Assembly (NCBI GenBank): GCA_023053545.1
Contig: JAKZAN010000002.1
Span: forward strand, 11,342,790-11,406,789
DNA: 64,000 nt
Source: Lepidurus packardi
Taxonomy: Eukaryota; Arthropoda; Branchiopoda; Notostraca; Triopsidae
Direction: 5' to 3'
This document shows positions 48,601-61,600 of the stretch, in pieces. Made by a program: the position numbers and the translations under genes. The notes beneath the pieces are model-generated. The model was given only the letters and a program-made list of their open reading frames with translations. It made no database searches and was not told the DNA's origin. Every line of letters starts with the position of its first letter. Within the stretch, counting starts at the first letter, position 1.

Positions 48601-51600
48601 TCATTCTTGTTCCTCATACTCCTCGAGAAAGAACGTATTTAGGTTAGGTTACTTTGGTCAGGAGGTACTTGGCAGACTTCGAAACAGATGGGAGAGGCAA
48701 AAAAAGACATGCAAGCTTTTTTACAAACTAACTTGAAAGATAAGCACGAGCTCGTGTCATTTGACGCTTGTCAGAAAGCTACTACCGGGAGAATTTCACT
48801 TTTTATAAAGCAGTCTCTTCTGGCGCCAAACTGACAAGAACTTGAGACGCAGCATGACATGAATAAAGCAAATAAATTAGGCTGACACGTCTGTGTGTAT
48901 TTGTTTGCGTCGTAATGTCTAAGATTATACTTGTATGGCCATGTAACATATAGTCGCATGCCTAGATACAACCCAGATGCTCTCATTCATACCGGAATCC
49001 ACAGACACCAAATCCGACAACTTTTTTTTATTCTTATCGCTTACATCAACTGCTCTTAATGCACACTTAGTACCAAGAATTACCACAAACTAAGAATAGC
49101 TTTTAAATGCCCGTGTGGAGTAAGAAGTAAAGTCTGATCCGAATTTATAGTAACGAAACTATTGATCGCTACATGGACTTTGCGTATTGACCAATGACAA
49201 CGCTTTTACGTCCTGACCAATCCTGTAATTTCCAGCCTACTACTACGCTTGGGTAGGGAAATTCTCTGCAAACTCCCCAATCAATTAGAAGAGTAGATTA
49301 TTTAACTGAATGGAATGCTCCTTTAAATTGAATGGGGAATTTAGAAGGAATGTCGTATTAAGAAGCATACCTAAACGTAGGCTTAAAATGAGAGGCTTGG
49401 TCCAAACCATGGAAAAGCAATCTCATTGGTCAAGTTGCAAGTCCATGTAGCGATCAATAGTTTCGTTTTAGTATTGTACAGGCGTGTTTATTCTAGGATT
49501 ATTTTACCTTTTGATCAGTGGCTAGCATAAGTTTTTCATGAATTGAGTCTTCAAACTCTCATAGTCCAATTGCAAATTTCCATTGTAAAATCTTATGAAA
49601 ATCTCATGTTAGGGTCCACGTGGGCTTAGAGGAATGATGGGTTTACCTGGCCGCGAGGGAAGACGAGGCCGACCTGGTCGTGACGGAGAAAGAGGAATGA
49701 CGGGACCAACTGGAGAGAAAGGCGAGCAAGGCTCCCACGGAATGCTGGGTAAGTTCTTACGGGCGTACTCTTTTCACACTCTTTGCCAGCTTAAGAACAT
49801 CAAATAGAGACAGGAAGCAATATTTAGTTTTGGATGTAAGAACACGATAGTGTTACCAGATTTGTTCAGAAACACATTAGAGCTTTCGCTCTTTGAAACT
49901 TTCGTCTCACGACGAAAAGTTAATGAAAATCGAAAGCATCAAAGTGAAATAAAATTGCGACGATTGAAACCGTCTCCTAGGTGAATTAAAGTTTCCCGCC
50001 CATGAACTAAAAACAAGTTATGAGTAGGAAAATGGCCCACAGTTTTCTTTTCCCAAATCATAGTATGGGTTTAATTAAAAAATAACACATTTCTTAAATA
50101 AACGAAAACTAATTTTACTTTTCGAACAGGCCTACCCGGCGAGAAAGGTGACAGAGGCGAGCTCGGAGCAAGAGGTGACACCGGATTACCAGGACATGAC
50201 GGTATGCAAGGAGAAGATGGTGCTCCTGGCCTTCCGGGTATCCCCGGAGAATTAGGACCTAGAGGTTTCCCCGGACCACGGGGATTCCCGGGTCTTCCAG
50301 GCTCACCAGGCATTCCAGGTAAATGTCGATTTTTGAATCCAATCGGGTATTAAAAATTGGTGCATTGCACCGTGGTACAACAGACTAGTAACGATTCATA
50401 ACTAGTCCTCTATTTATTAACAAACGTACCTAATCCATAAACTCTGTACCCGTTCACAGGAAGCGAAGGACCCCCAGGCAGCAAGGGTAACGCCGGTCAG
50501 ACTGGACCTCCAGGAGCTCCAGGAATAACAGGTAAATGTCGTTCTACCCATGCTTACCGTTTTGGTCGTCTGATGTATGCCCCTCAGCGTACTGGAATTA
50601 AATAAACCCATTCATACTACAGGTAACGCGGGACCAATTGGACCACCTGGTGCACAGGGAGCTGTCGGACCTATTGGACCTGCTGTGAGTAATTTTACCG
50701 ACAGATATTGCTCACATAAAAAGCAAAATAAATAAACAAGTTTTTCATGTAACGAAATTACATTATTTGACAGGGTCCCAGAGGAAAGCCTGGATTACCC
50801 GGGTTACCTGGGGCTGAAGGACTCCCCGGAAACTCAGGCAATCCCGGTTTAGCTGGACCGAAAGGAGACACAGGACCAGTAGGAGGCCAAGTAAGTTATA
50901 TCCCGAGTCAATACTTTGCAAGAGTAAAAGTTTTTGCTTACATAATTGTACGTCCCTGGGTGTTTTGGACTAGTATTTATGAGCACACGGTCAATGTCGG
51001 CGGAAAATACCATTTTTACATGATACTTGGAGCTATGGGATGAGAGTAATACGATATTGTCACAGGGTCAAGTCGGGTTCCCTGGAGTACGTGGACCAAA
51101 GGGTGATCAGGGGCTTCGTGGACCTTCGGGAGAGAAGGGCGACAAAGGAGACAAAGGCGCTGACGGAGAAAAGGGTGACATGGGAATGAAAGGTGATCGT
51201 GGACCTGCTGGACTGACCGGAGCTGCTGGACTTGAAGGACCAGAAGGTCCAAAGGTAGGAAAAACTCTTGAGCTAGCGAAAGGTAATACTCACTCGCTTT
51301 TGTCAACAGGGATTTGAAGGCCCTCGAGGAGAAGCTGGACCCACGGGCACCCAAGGCGAAAAGGGTAAGATCGGACCAACAGGCTTTCCTGGCTACCCTG
51401 GGTCTCCAGGAGAAAAGGGAGACAAAGGCAGTGTTGGAAGACCCGGAACGACTGGCGAAAAGGGTGACCGAGTACGTATAGTTGACTATGGCGTAAAGAC
51501 ATGAAGGCTGACGTTTGATTTGGACTAGGGTAATACCGGTACACCTGGCGAAAGAGGCGAACAGGGACCTAGGGTAAGTATTGCCTGTTAGCGAGCTACT

Positions 51601-54600
51601 TCAGTGAAAAGATATTAACTTGAAAACGTCTTAAACTTTGCACAGGGATTCCGTGGTTCAAGAGGACGTCCTGGAAAGCAAGGCAACAACGGACCAAAGG
51701 TATGATGGTACTACTTAGACGGTCAATGCCTAAAGAAGGCACGTCTGTTTAAAATGTCTACTATTTCTAGGGTGATACAGGCCAGCCTGGACCTCCCGGA
51801 GTACAAGGAGAAAGAGGACTTCCTGGCATTGAAGGACCGAGAGGCCTTATTGGATCTTCCGGGCCATCTGGGGTCAATGGAAAAGACGGCGTACCTGGAC
51901 AACCTGGCGAAAGGGGACCTCCGGTAATTTACTTTTAAGTTTAAAATATATGCCCTAAGTATCGGAAAAATACTCTTGAAAGCCGTTTAATTTAAAAAAC
52001 CTCAATGTAGGGTCAAACTGGAGCTGAAGGACCTCCTGGTGCATCTGGAGTGGTTGGATTACCTGGCCCGTCTGGCGAACCAGGCCAAACTGGAGAGCCT
52101 GGCGAGCAAGGCATAGTAGGCGCCCCGGGTAAGCATTTCAACAGTAAAGTTAGGGCCATTTTAAAACCTGCATTCTTAGGTGAGCCTGGCTTGAACGGGG
52201 ACGCCGGTAAAGAAGGAGTAGCAGGTCCTCCTGGTGCCCAAGGCAAACCTGGAGGAATTGGACCTCCTGGCTTACCTGGGTTCCCCGGAGAAAGAGGACA
52301 CCCTGGACTACCCGTAAGCCCAAGCTAATTGTTCACTGTTCATTTAACCGGTACGATCATATTACAACCTGACACTTTCCTTTCGCGAAGGGTATGCCTG
52401 GACTAAAAGGAGAAATGGGACCTATTGGTCCACACGGTCATGCTGGGGACAAAGGTCAGCAAGGTGAGCCTGGAAAGGAGGGACCACCTGGACAAGACGG
52501 AAGGCAGGGAAACGTTGGACCCATGGGACCCTCCGGCGCTAAAGGTGACACGGGAGAAGGCGGATTACCAGGACCTACCGGCAGAGACGGACTTCCAGGT
52601 AACATAGCAAAGAACTACTAGGCTGGCTTGGATAATTATTAATTGATTCGTTGAAGGGCAAAGGGGTGTACCTGGTCCTCCCGGTCCTATGGGACCACCT
52701 GGCGAAGACGGTGACAAGGGTGAGCCAGGCAAACCTGGTGAAAAGGGATTTAAGGGCGGTAAAGGAGAGATGGTAGGTGCAAGTTGAGGGAGACCTAAGT
52801 ACAAGTGTCTTTCTTGTGGAGTACTTGCTATGACCAAACCTGAACTACCAAATTTGTGGTTTCGTAGGGTCCTGTTGGTCCAATTGGAATCCAAGGAGTG
52901 CGAGGAGAATTAGGTCAAGTCGGACTTCCTGGCGAGAAAGGTCAACCTGGTGAAATTGGAAGAAGAGGAATCAAGGGAGAAGATGGGCCTAACGGTGTCA
53001 ATGGTCCACCAGGTAGGAATCATTCACACATTTATTTGGTCACAAAACGATTTAAAAAATTAAACTGAAAGATGCTAAACTTTCCTAACGTTGTCTCATG
53101 AGCCTTTGGCTTAAAACGTATGTGATTTTTTGTTTGTTTACAGGTCCACCAGGGCTACAGGGACTTCCGGGACCTCAGGGCGGAAAAGGAGAGAAAGGAG
53201 ATTTGGGACAAAGAGGTAAGATACTGGACTATACAAGTTATGGGACTATTACTGTAACGTAAGTCACCACTTTAGAGTTATTGACCGTAAAGATACTCAT
53301 TACATGTGTAATGACTTGATGTAATTTAACATTATAATTTCAACAGTAAAATATGCCTGATCACAAATTCTTCGCCTTAATTTTAGGTCCGATCGGTCCA
53401 CCTGGATCACCGGGAGAACAAGGCTTGACGGGTTTGAAGGGTGTCCAAGGAATCCAAGGACCCCCTGGCCAAGAAGGACAACAAGGAATGAAGGGAGAAA
53501 CTGGAAATCCTGGAGTACCAGGCCCTCCTGGCCAAGATGGCGCTCATGTAAGTAGACTTTGTAGAATAAGGATACGAAAAGAAATATGCCACAGTATTAA
53601 TGTTATTAGTTTTACAAAAGCAATCCGTGACTTTCAAGCTTGAATAGTGTAAACTCCTGAATTAACTAGAACATTGTTTAGGGCAAACGTGGGGCACTTG
53701 GACCGAAAGGAGAAGAGGGTAAGCCTGGACCCCAAGGCAGTGCTGGAAAGCGCGGTGTACCTGGCCCTGAAGGACCTAAAGGAAGTCCAGGCAATCCTGG
53801 ATTCCCCGGACCTGTCGGCGAACCTGGAGTTCAAGGTGGTAAGGGTGAATCCGGAAAGGACGGAACTGATGGCAAACAAGGGGAACCCGGTCAAGCTGGA
53901 GAAATCGGTCCTCCAGGTAAAACTGGGCTACCAGGATCACCAGGCAAAACGGCAAGTATTTATCCAAACAAAAGTCCATGGAAGAGTTCTTTGAAAAGGA
54001 GAAACTGCTTTCTTAGTGTTTTCGCAATCACAGCCAATACCAGCAACCTGTTAATTATAATGATTCTATTTTTATTTTTCTTACTATAGGGCCCTGAGGG
54101 TCCCCCTGGAATCCAAGGCAGCGTTGGACAGCCCGGAGAGAAGGGTGACAAGGGTAACCCTGGCCTTATTGGACCACACGGACCTCCAGGTGACCAAGGT
54201 CAACCTGGACCTTCAGGTAGCCCTGGTCTGATCGGAGCACCAGGGCAAGCGGTAAATAGCTTTCCGTATTTGATTATTATTTTTTCCAACATTTCGAATG
54301 CAGCTTTTGATAGATTTTATTACTTGAGAACCAGTACAGTACCTTTAACAGTTGACTTTTCGTAATGTCTGGTAGGGTGACGTTGGTCCTCCCGGTAAAC
54401 CTGGCAAAGCTGGTAACCCTGGTAGTGTAGGTGAACCCGGGCCGTCTGGCGAAAAAGGTGACCGAGGAAGACGAGGACCCAAAGGGCATCGTGGAGAAAT
54501 CGGAGCCCTCGGAAGAAAGGGAGAGAGCGGCGAAAAGGGTGAACCTGGCGAGAAGGGTATGACTGGACCAGTGGGTCCTAAGGGTGAACCCGTAAGTAAT

Positions 54601-56034
54601 TTTGTACAAATATCTCTACCTTTAAGCACCCAAAATTACCTTACTGAAAACAATTTTCTCTTCAGTAGAAGGATGCATGTTAGACCTTCTTTTAGCTATA
54701 TTTTTCGATTCACCGACTAGATCAATATTGTCTTGGTAACCTCTGAGTGTATCCGTTCCCATAATGTAGGGTCCACTTGGCGGTATGGGTCAAAAAGGAA
54801 ATGACGGGCCCCAGGGCTTACCAGGCCTTGAGGGACCACCTGGACCGAAAGGATCCGAAGGTCAAACAGGTACGTACTTTCACTGAGTTTATTCCCAGCA
54901 AGAAAAGGGTGTCACGATGTTTGGAATCGCTATTCTGTCACACGATCCGGTCATCGATTCTCGAGTTTACTGATGTGGTCTTAGGTCCTAAGGGAGAATC
55001 GGGTCCTCCTGGTCCTCCCGGTCCGCCCGGACCACCTGCGGAATTGCCTTTATTGCCCCCCGAGCTTATCTTCCAACGCGATGATAGTAACGTCAAGAGC
55101 CGGACGAAACGAGCTGCTCCTGGCAAAGGCGACGAAAATGCCAAAGAAGACCTCAACTCCAAGTTGTTGGACGTCTACAGCTCCATCTACACAATGCGAC
55201 AAGAGTTGGATCGTATCAAGAAACCATTGGGTACTCGAGAGAACCCTGTCCGAACTTGCAAGGACCTCTATTACGGTCATCCACAATTCAAAGATGGTAA
55301 CTATCACTGGGCAGATTTGTACATAGTAGGGAATCTACCTAATCTTATCGGCCTTTATCTTAGGATGGTACTGGATCGATCCTAACTTGGGCATGCCTGA
55401 TGACGCTGTTTACGTTTGGTGCAACATGACAGCAAGCGGAGAGACCTGCGTCCATCCGGACATTCACTCGTCCAAGATGCCTAACATTCCTTTCCGTAAG
55501 GAGGGCGGTAAAGAAGACTGGTATTCCAACTTGCGAGGCGGATTCAAGGTACAGACATTTCAGATCAGCGCGTCTCGACTAATTCTTGCTTGTTTGTTTT
55601 AGATTACATACGAAACTGTTGGCTTGGTACAAATGACGTTCCTGCGGCTGCTTAGCCAAGAAGCCTATCAAAATTTTACCTACACTTGCATGAATTCCGT
55701 GGCGTGGTATAATATGAAGAATTTTAACCATGATTCTTCTATTAAACTGCTGGGAGATAACGATATGGAATTTTCCGTGAAGGATGTGAGACCTAACGTC
55801 ATTTTCGACGGATGCAAGGTAAAAAGAAAATAGGTTAAACTTTTCCTTTTCCGTATGCTTTGTTTAATATGTCCTACTTGGATATTGCAGAACCGGAAAG
55901 GTACCAGTAAAACTGTGTTCGAAATTCGCACTCCGAAATTGGGGCAACTACCGTTGGTGGACTTTTTCCCGGTTGATTATGGTGCCCCTCATCAAGCATT
56001 TGGATTTGAAGTGGGGGCCGTTTGTTTCAAATAG
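45607..56034 (+). CDS. Fibrillar collagen alpha chain (TSPN N-propeptide, COLFI)
   Basis: Secreted extracellular-matrix collagen. Exons: 45607-45778, 47058-47252, 47327-47537, 47602-47764, 47846-48049, 48125-48526, 49613-49748, 50130-50318, 50460-50531, 50623-50684, 50774-50890, 51066-51254, 51310-51471, 51529-51573, 51646-51699, 51771-51923, 52011-52128, 52180-52313, 52391-52598, 52657-52772, 52868-53012, 53144-53215, 53387-53547, 53682-53951, 54090-54251, 54376-54591, 54770-54869, 54985-55296, 55364-55548, 55603-55818, 55891-56034 (about 1694 aa). Order: signal peptide, TSPN/laminin-G-like domain ending near [10 protein letters not shown], minor helix, a linker with [18 protein letters not shown], a main Gly-X-Y helix of about 980 residues, furin-type site RTKR, then the COLFI domain ending [11 protein letters not shown]. 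Several helix exons are 45 or multiples of 54 nt, the fibrillar signature. It resembles type V/XI chains. The intron after 53951 is GC-AG. Confidence 0.95.
49149..49471. mobile_element. Palindromic MITE, family A, copy 4
   Basis: Arms begin TAGTAACGAAACTATTGATCG and end with the inverse, CGATCAATAGTTTCG. The centre matches the other copies. It lies in the long intron before collagen exon 7, which explains much of that intron's unusual length. Confidence 0.85.
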
Positions 56035-56749
56035 CCTGTTTTTATGGATTCTCATCAGTTTCTTAGTTAAGCCCGAAATTAGTTCCTTAATCTATAAAAA
56101 TTTCTCTTTTTTTCTTAAGCTCTCATCTAAACGGTTATTACATTCATGCTCTAATTTGATGCTGAGGCTTTTTCAACCCTATATAATTGTTAAAAAAAAA
56201 AGATCTATAAAGCGTTGGATGCAAGCCCCATTTCTGTCTTTTCTGCCTAATTAGATGCATAAGCTCAGCACGTGACTGTCTTTTTCCCAGTGATTGACGC
56301 TTTCTATAACGTGGAAAGAAGAATAATTGTTGTACCGTGCGTGTAACTGTTGCTTGGCCTAAGTAGCATACTATGTGACCAGAAGTACACTGCCATGTTT
56401 TCAGTCAACAAATTGATCTTTTACTCTTTACTACACTGGACTCTTTACTCTTGACTTCACCAGATCGACTTTATTTCAGGATCTCCTTGGCAAGAGTCGA
56501 TGTCGATGCACTGGGTCGATTCGGTATTAATATAGTAATGAACAATGAGTTTAAAATTTGAGGGGTTCGGCAACGTACGGTTCATTATCTAATCATATAA
56601 CGTTTCAGAAACATATACATAGAAGATAAGCATAAACTTACTGAAACATATACAAGCTGGTCGCATTTGCGTTATTTTGCATCGCACATAAATAGAATGC
56701 AACTGCAAGCCATCAAGATGGTCAACAACGACTTCACCGTCGTGTTCAA
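56035..56749. other. Collagen 3' UTR and spacer
   Basis: The region is AT-rich without a gene. The open frame running through the end of the collagen exon (to 56254) is a shadow in another phase. I could not pick out a clear AATAAA near the stop codon. Confidence 0.5.
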
Positions 56750-57073
56750 TAACGAACTTGCTGATCGCTACATGGACTTCGCAAATTGAACAATCACACT
56801 GCTTGTCCGTTGGTTAGATCGATCCTGTCATTTGAAGCCCACTTCTACGCTCAGGTAGGGTTCTCAACACGATATCCCCTCTAAATCCCAAGTCAATTAA
56901 AGGAGCAGTTCATTCATTAAATAACCTACTCATTTTATAGACTGGGGAGCTTAGAAGGAATTTCCCTACCTAAGCGTAATAGTAGACTTGAAATGACAGG
57001 ATTGGTCTAAACAACGGAAAATCAATGTGATTGGTCAATTTGCAAGTCTATTGGGAATCAGCAAGTTCATTAC
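56750..57073. mobile_element. Palindromic MITE, family A, copy 5
   Basis: It starts AACGAACTTGCTGATCGCTA and ends as the inverse (TCAGCAAGTTCATTAC), with the same centre as the other copies. It ends only about 165 bp before the ELP6 start codon, so it may sit in or next to that promoter. Confidence 0.85.
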
Positions 57074-57239
57074 CGTACAGTTGGTTCATGTTTCATCGCA
57101 TGTTCAAGGCTTAGCATCATAGTAGTAGCCTCTTCGCGTGTCAGTTTTTAGGAATTCGTCGAAAAGTAAACACAGAAGGTTTGAATAAAAGATGAATGTA
57201 AACGGTGGGAAATGTTAGCAGTGTCTAGCAAATAATAGG

Positions 57240-58019
57240 ATGGAAGACGTACAAAGAAGCTTACTGTTAGACAAGGTGCCTTTAGAAGAGAAGGCGATAT
57301 TGGTCTGTGAAGAAGATACCGGAGAAGCCCAAGCAATATTTCACTGCTTGTTGGCCATGGCGGTCAGGAAAAACCGCAACGTGGCCCTCCTTCTGCTCCA
57401 GAATTCCATAACACATTATCACCAAGTCGGCCTTAAGTTTGGTTACAATCTCCTCAACTTACAGAAACAAAAGAAGATCTGTGTTATAGAAGGCCTGACA
57501 ATGATTCAGCAGTTCTACCACGATACGTTCCAAAAGGCAGATGAAAAAAAGCATCTTATGGACTTCTTGCCTCTCCAAAAGTCAGGCATGTTGCAAGACT
57601 TCTTTAATCTATGTGCACAATCTATTCAAGATCATTTTGGAGACCAGCCTTGTGTCCTTCTCATAGACAAGCTTGACTCCTTCTTTAGCATGAATCTGGA
57701 TGCCCGGCAAATTCTCCCCTTTTACCAGAGCTGCCATAATTTAGCTACTGCTAATCAAGGTGCTCTAATTACACTACTACATCGTAGTAAGTTAGACCCG
57801 GAAGTCACCCGTTTTGCAGCTCTTCTCTCAGCATGGGCAGATTTGCTCATTACTATCAAAGGCTTGGAAACAGGCCATTCCAAGGACTTGAACGGTACCT
57901 TGCATTGTATCTGGCAAAATAACGGCGTCACACTGTCACACGAATCCTTGTACCATTTCAAGGTGATGGATCGTGGCGTGCGAATCTTTGCACCAGGCAC
58001 TTCGTCAGCCGTATTATAA
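57240..58019 (+). CDS. ELP6: Elongator complex protein 6
   Basis: ELP6 forms the RecA-like Elp4-Elp5-Elp6 ring of Elongator, which binds tRNA for wobble-uridine modification. One uninterrupted frame of 259 aa compares with 266 in human. Recognisable landmarks are SITHYHQVGLKFGYNL near residue 60, CVLLIDKLDSFFSM in the middle (the Walker B-like strand), IKGLETGHSKDLNGTLHCIW, and a C-terminus ending SSAVL that matches the human SPAVL ending. There is no Walker A glycine loop, as expected because this subunit is a degenerate RecA fold. The first ATG of the frame is used. Unlike every neighbour it has no intron in the coding region. Confidence 0.9.
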   Translation: MEDVQRSLLLDKVPLEEKAILVCEEDTGEAQAIFHCLLAMAVRKNRNVALLLLQNSITHYHQVGLKFGYNLLNLQKQKKICVIEGLTMIQQFYHDTFQKADEKKHLMDFLPLQKSGMLQDFFNLCAQSIQDHFGDQPCVLLIDKLDSFFSMNLDARQILPFYQSCHNLATANQGALITLLHRSKLDPEVTRFAALLSAWADLLITIKGLETGHSKDLNGTLHCIWQNNGVTLSHESLYHFKVMDRGVRIFAPGTSSAVL

Positions 58020-58670
58020 ATCAATACAGTCTAACAAACTTTTCGGACCTTTCGTTTTATTGTTTGATTACGGTTTCCATAAGATTAAACAAAGATTTCA
58101 GGAAATTCTACGCTGAAAAAGGGACAAATGTCAATACGCAATTGGTACAGTCATCTTCAATTTAGTGGCACGATGTGGGTCAATGGAGCAACCATTAATC
58201 AAACATCATGTGGCCTTGACCTTGCTTACTCTTTGGCGAGAATCGTTTAGCAATGGAAGGGATTCACCCCACCGCAATCATGACAACTAGCCATCATTAT
58301 TAAGATTGGAAGGTAGAACCACCTCTCGTATTACTAAGGAAAACGACAACGACATGGTTCATTTATTATTACCTATCTTACATTAGAACGCGTGCGCTTC
58401 TGGAAGTTGTCTTATGGCGTCGTGTAGGGACGTCCCATACCATGTGCCTTCAGGTATCGAGCACCTTTACGTGTCACAACCTTACACATGCGACGTACTA
58501 AGAAATAGAAGGGCCTTCTGGTGTAAGCCCGTCCTACATGGTCAGCTCCAGTCGTTCCTGAACTCCCCAAGAACGAGACAGCACTTTATTCGTCATTGTT
58601 CACAAAGTGATTTAAAGCTGATTCTGCAACTTTCAGAGAATGGGTTAGAGTGTACTATTAATAGAACATA
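58020..58670 (+). other. ELP6-KIF19 spacer with an upstream open frame
   Basis: An 85-codon frame starting with ATG at 58414 ends with TAA at 58669-58671. The stop shares its final A with the KIF19 start codon (TAATG). It resembles no protein I know and may be a 5' leader open frame or chance. An ATTAAA at about 58084 could serve ELP6. Confidence 0.4.
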
Positions 58671-61600
58671 ATGGCGAATCGTGGCAAACCAAAACCTGCG
58701 TGGGGAGAAAAAACAACGGAGCGCAAGTCATCCATACCAACGAAATCTTCCAGTACGCCAGCGAATTTGAACTCCGGAGGAGCCCGTAATGCCAAATCAG
58801 CGGCTCCGACTCGCCAGGGCGATCGTCTCCTGGTAATTCTTTAGATGAACTCATTTTTGTGTGGCCTGTTCCCAGCGAACTTATCGATATTCGGGTTATT
58901 CCAGGTGGTCGTCCGCGTCCGTCCTTTGAAGAAGGAAGAACGGGTCAAAGGAGGAGCCGTTGTTCGCATTGCCGATAAACAGGTATTTTATATCTCCATG
59001 TGTGGTCGTAAATTGACTTTCCTAGGGTCAGGAAATAAATATGCCATTAAACGGAAGCTTGGTTGCTATTTATGGGATTGCGATGCTTTTTTTCTATAGT
59101 TACATCCCACATAACCCTTAGAAACTCGTCGACAAGCTTGTTGAATAATGAATTGTTTTTGTCTGGGTGCGTTTCGGCTTTCGTAAATGATGGATTAGCA
59201 TGGCAATGTTGTTGATAATGACACTCGCTAGTTTATAGCCCCTTCTACCCACGCGAATAACGCACCAGAAGGTCAGTTGACAAGGTTGCCATGGCAATGT
59301 CGACTCTTAGCTTCCTTTTGTTGCGTTCCTCTTATACTTACTGTTTTTATCCGACACCTATCTCATTGATTTTCACTCAACTGTATGTCTGTGCATGAAT
59401 GTTTGGGAGAAAAAATTCCATAAGCTTTTTAGTCTTAGATGCAGGAAGGATCCAAGCTTTTAGATAGGTAGTTGCAATCTAATGTAGATCAGTGATATAC
59501 CCGCACGAAAGGACAGTTGTCGATTATTTGTTTTTGTTAATCAATACATGCCCAATACGGGTCTTCTTTTCCCAGGGACGAGAGCATGTTCATTTACTTG
59601 AGTAACCATATTAGACATCAAAGCAAATATTATAAGGACGTTTGCTTTTAGCAGTATTCACTTCAATCAATTACTGCAGTTGATTGTATCGTGTTCAATA
59701 GGAAGATTGGCGTGACGCATTTGGTCTCATGATGGATATGTCTTTCATTGCAGGCCGTTGTTTTGGTCGAGCCCGAAGGTGACAAGAATGATATTTTGCG
59801 ACAGAAACGAGCAACAGAACGTCAATATGTCTTCGATGCCTCGTTTGGGGATCAAACAAGTCAAGTAAGGATCAGCAACGAATCCTGCTCATTAGTAATT
59901 ACTGCTCGAGTGACTGATACTGTGCCTAATGGTCGAGTAATGCGAGTGTTGTTTTTGTCGTACACGTATCGATATCGGAATAAGCCCTGGATTTTACAAG
60001 ATCCAATTTATTATTATTATTATTATAAAGTATTCTTTGACTATTGTGTGATTTCATTGTTGGCAGAAGTATAGGGTACGAGTTTCCATTTTTTGTTGTA
60101 GGAAGAAGTATATATGAAGACCACAGCACCATTGGTAGCCAATGTACTTGAAGGTTATAATGCTACCGTTTTCGCTTATGGCGCGACAGGCGCGGGAAAA
60201 ACGCATACAATGGTTGGTACATTAGAACAACCCGGCGTCATGGTGCGAGCTTTGAATGCTCTTTTTGATGCGAAAGCACAAGCCAGAGAACAGCAAGACT
60301 TCCAAGTAAGCAAACTTTAATCTTATTGATCTCCTTACTCGTTGATCGTGCATGTGCATTTGGTTCAATTTTACTATCAACACGGTTCTGTGTTTTTATT
60401 AACTACGTCCTTTTCTTGTCCCTGTGTAGATTTCTTTGTCTTACCTGGAAATCTATAACGAGCATATTCGAGACTTATTGCGGCCAGGACCCAAACCTCT
60501 CGAGTTGCGGGAAGATACCAAAGAACATAATGTAACCGTGGCGGGCTTGTCAGTAATTAACACTTCTTCCACAGAAGAGGTACGTAATAATTTCGACAGT
60601 AATTGCGAACGAAAATACAGTGTATAATAGGTTATGAGGCTACTAACGCGAGGGAATAAAGCACGCACCGTGGAGCCTACAGCGGCCAACCAAACTTCAT
60701 CCCGAAGCCATGCCTTGTTGCAAATTACGGTAAAAGTTGCAGTAACGATGGCTGATGGTCGCAGTGCAAATAAGATAGGACGGTTGTACATGGTTGATTT
60801 GGCGGGCTCCGAACGTGCTGCTCAAACAAAGGTACTTGAATTCATCCTATAATTAGCAGACTTGACCTTTTCGCTTGTAACCTGTTCTGAATGTTGTTTC
60901 TTTTAGAACGAAGGCAAGCGACTGAAAGAAGGAGCGCATATTAATCGATCGTTACTTGCATTGGGCAACGTTATTAATGCCTTAGCGGGTGGAACAGTCA
61001 AATACGTTAATTTCCGGGACTCTAAGTTGACTCGATTGTTACGCGAAGCTTTGACCGGGAATTGCCGCACGGTCATGATCGCACACGTCAGTCCGGCCGC
61101 CCTTCAGCGCGAAGAAACTCGCAATACCTTAGTCTATGCTGACCGGGCTAAAAATATTACTGGCAAGGTAATCACATGTGATGTTTTTGGGTATTCGAAA
61201 ACTAACGGTGTCTTTTGCCCTTAGACTGCTAAGCCAAATGCGTTGGATGTGACGTACCATGTGGCGCAATACCAAACCATGATATCTGAGCTGCGTCAAG
61301 AGATCAATCGCATGCAGGCGAAGATTGAGGACTCGGATGACATAGAGTCTGTTGTTCCTGAGCCTAGTGTGAGTATCGCTGGCGGATTGCGAAACAGTGC
61401 TCGGAAAAGGGCAGCTTTGCAAGCTGCACAGCAGGAAGAGCTCAAAACCTTGCGACAACAGTTGATTGACGCATTTCAAGAGCAGATGAGGATCCGACAT
61501 GAACTGCTAGAAGTGGACAGTCATATTTTAAGCCTCGCCTTGGATATTGAATGCCAGAATGTTGCATTATCGGAATTGGAGGGTAAAGCTGGCAAACGCA

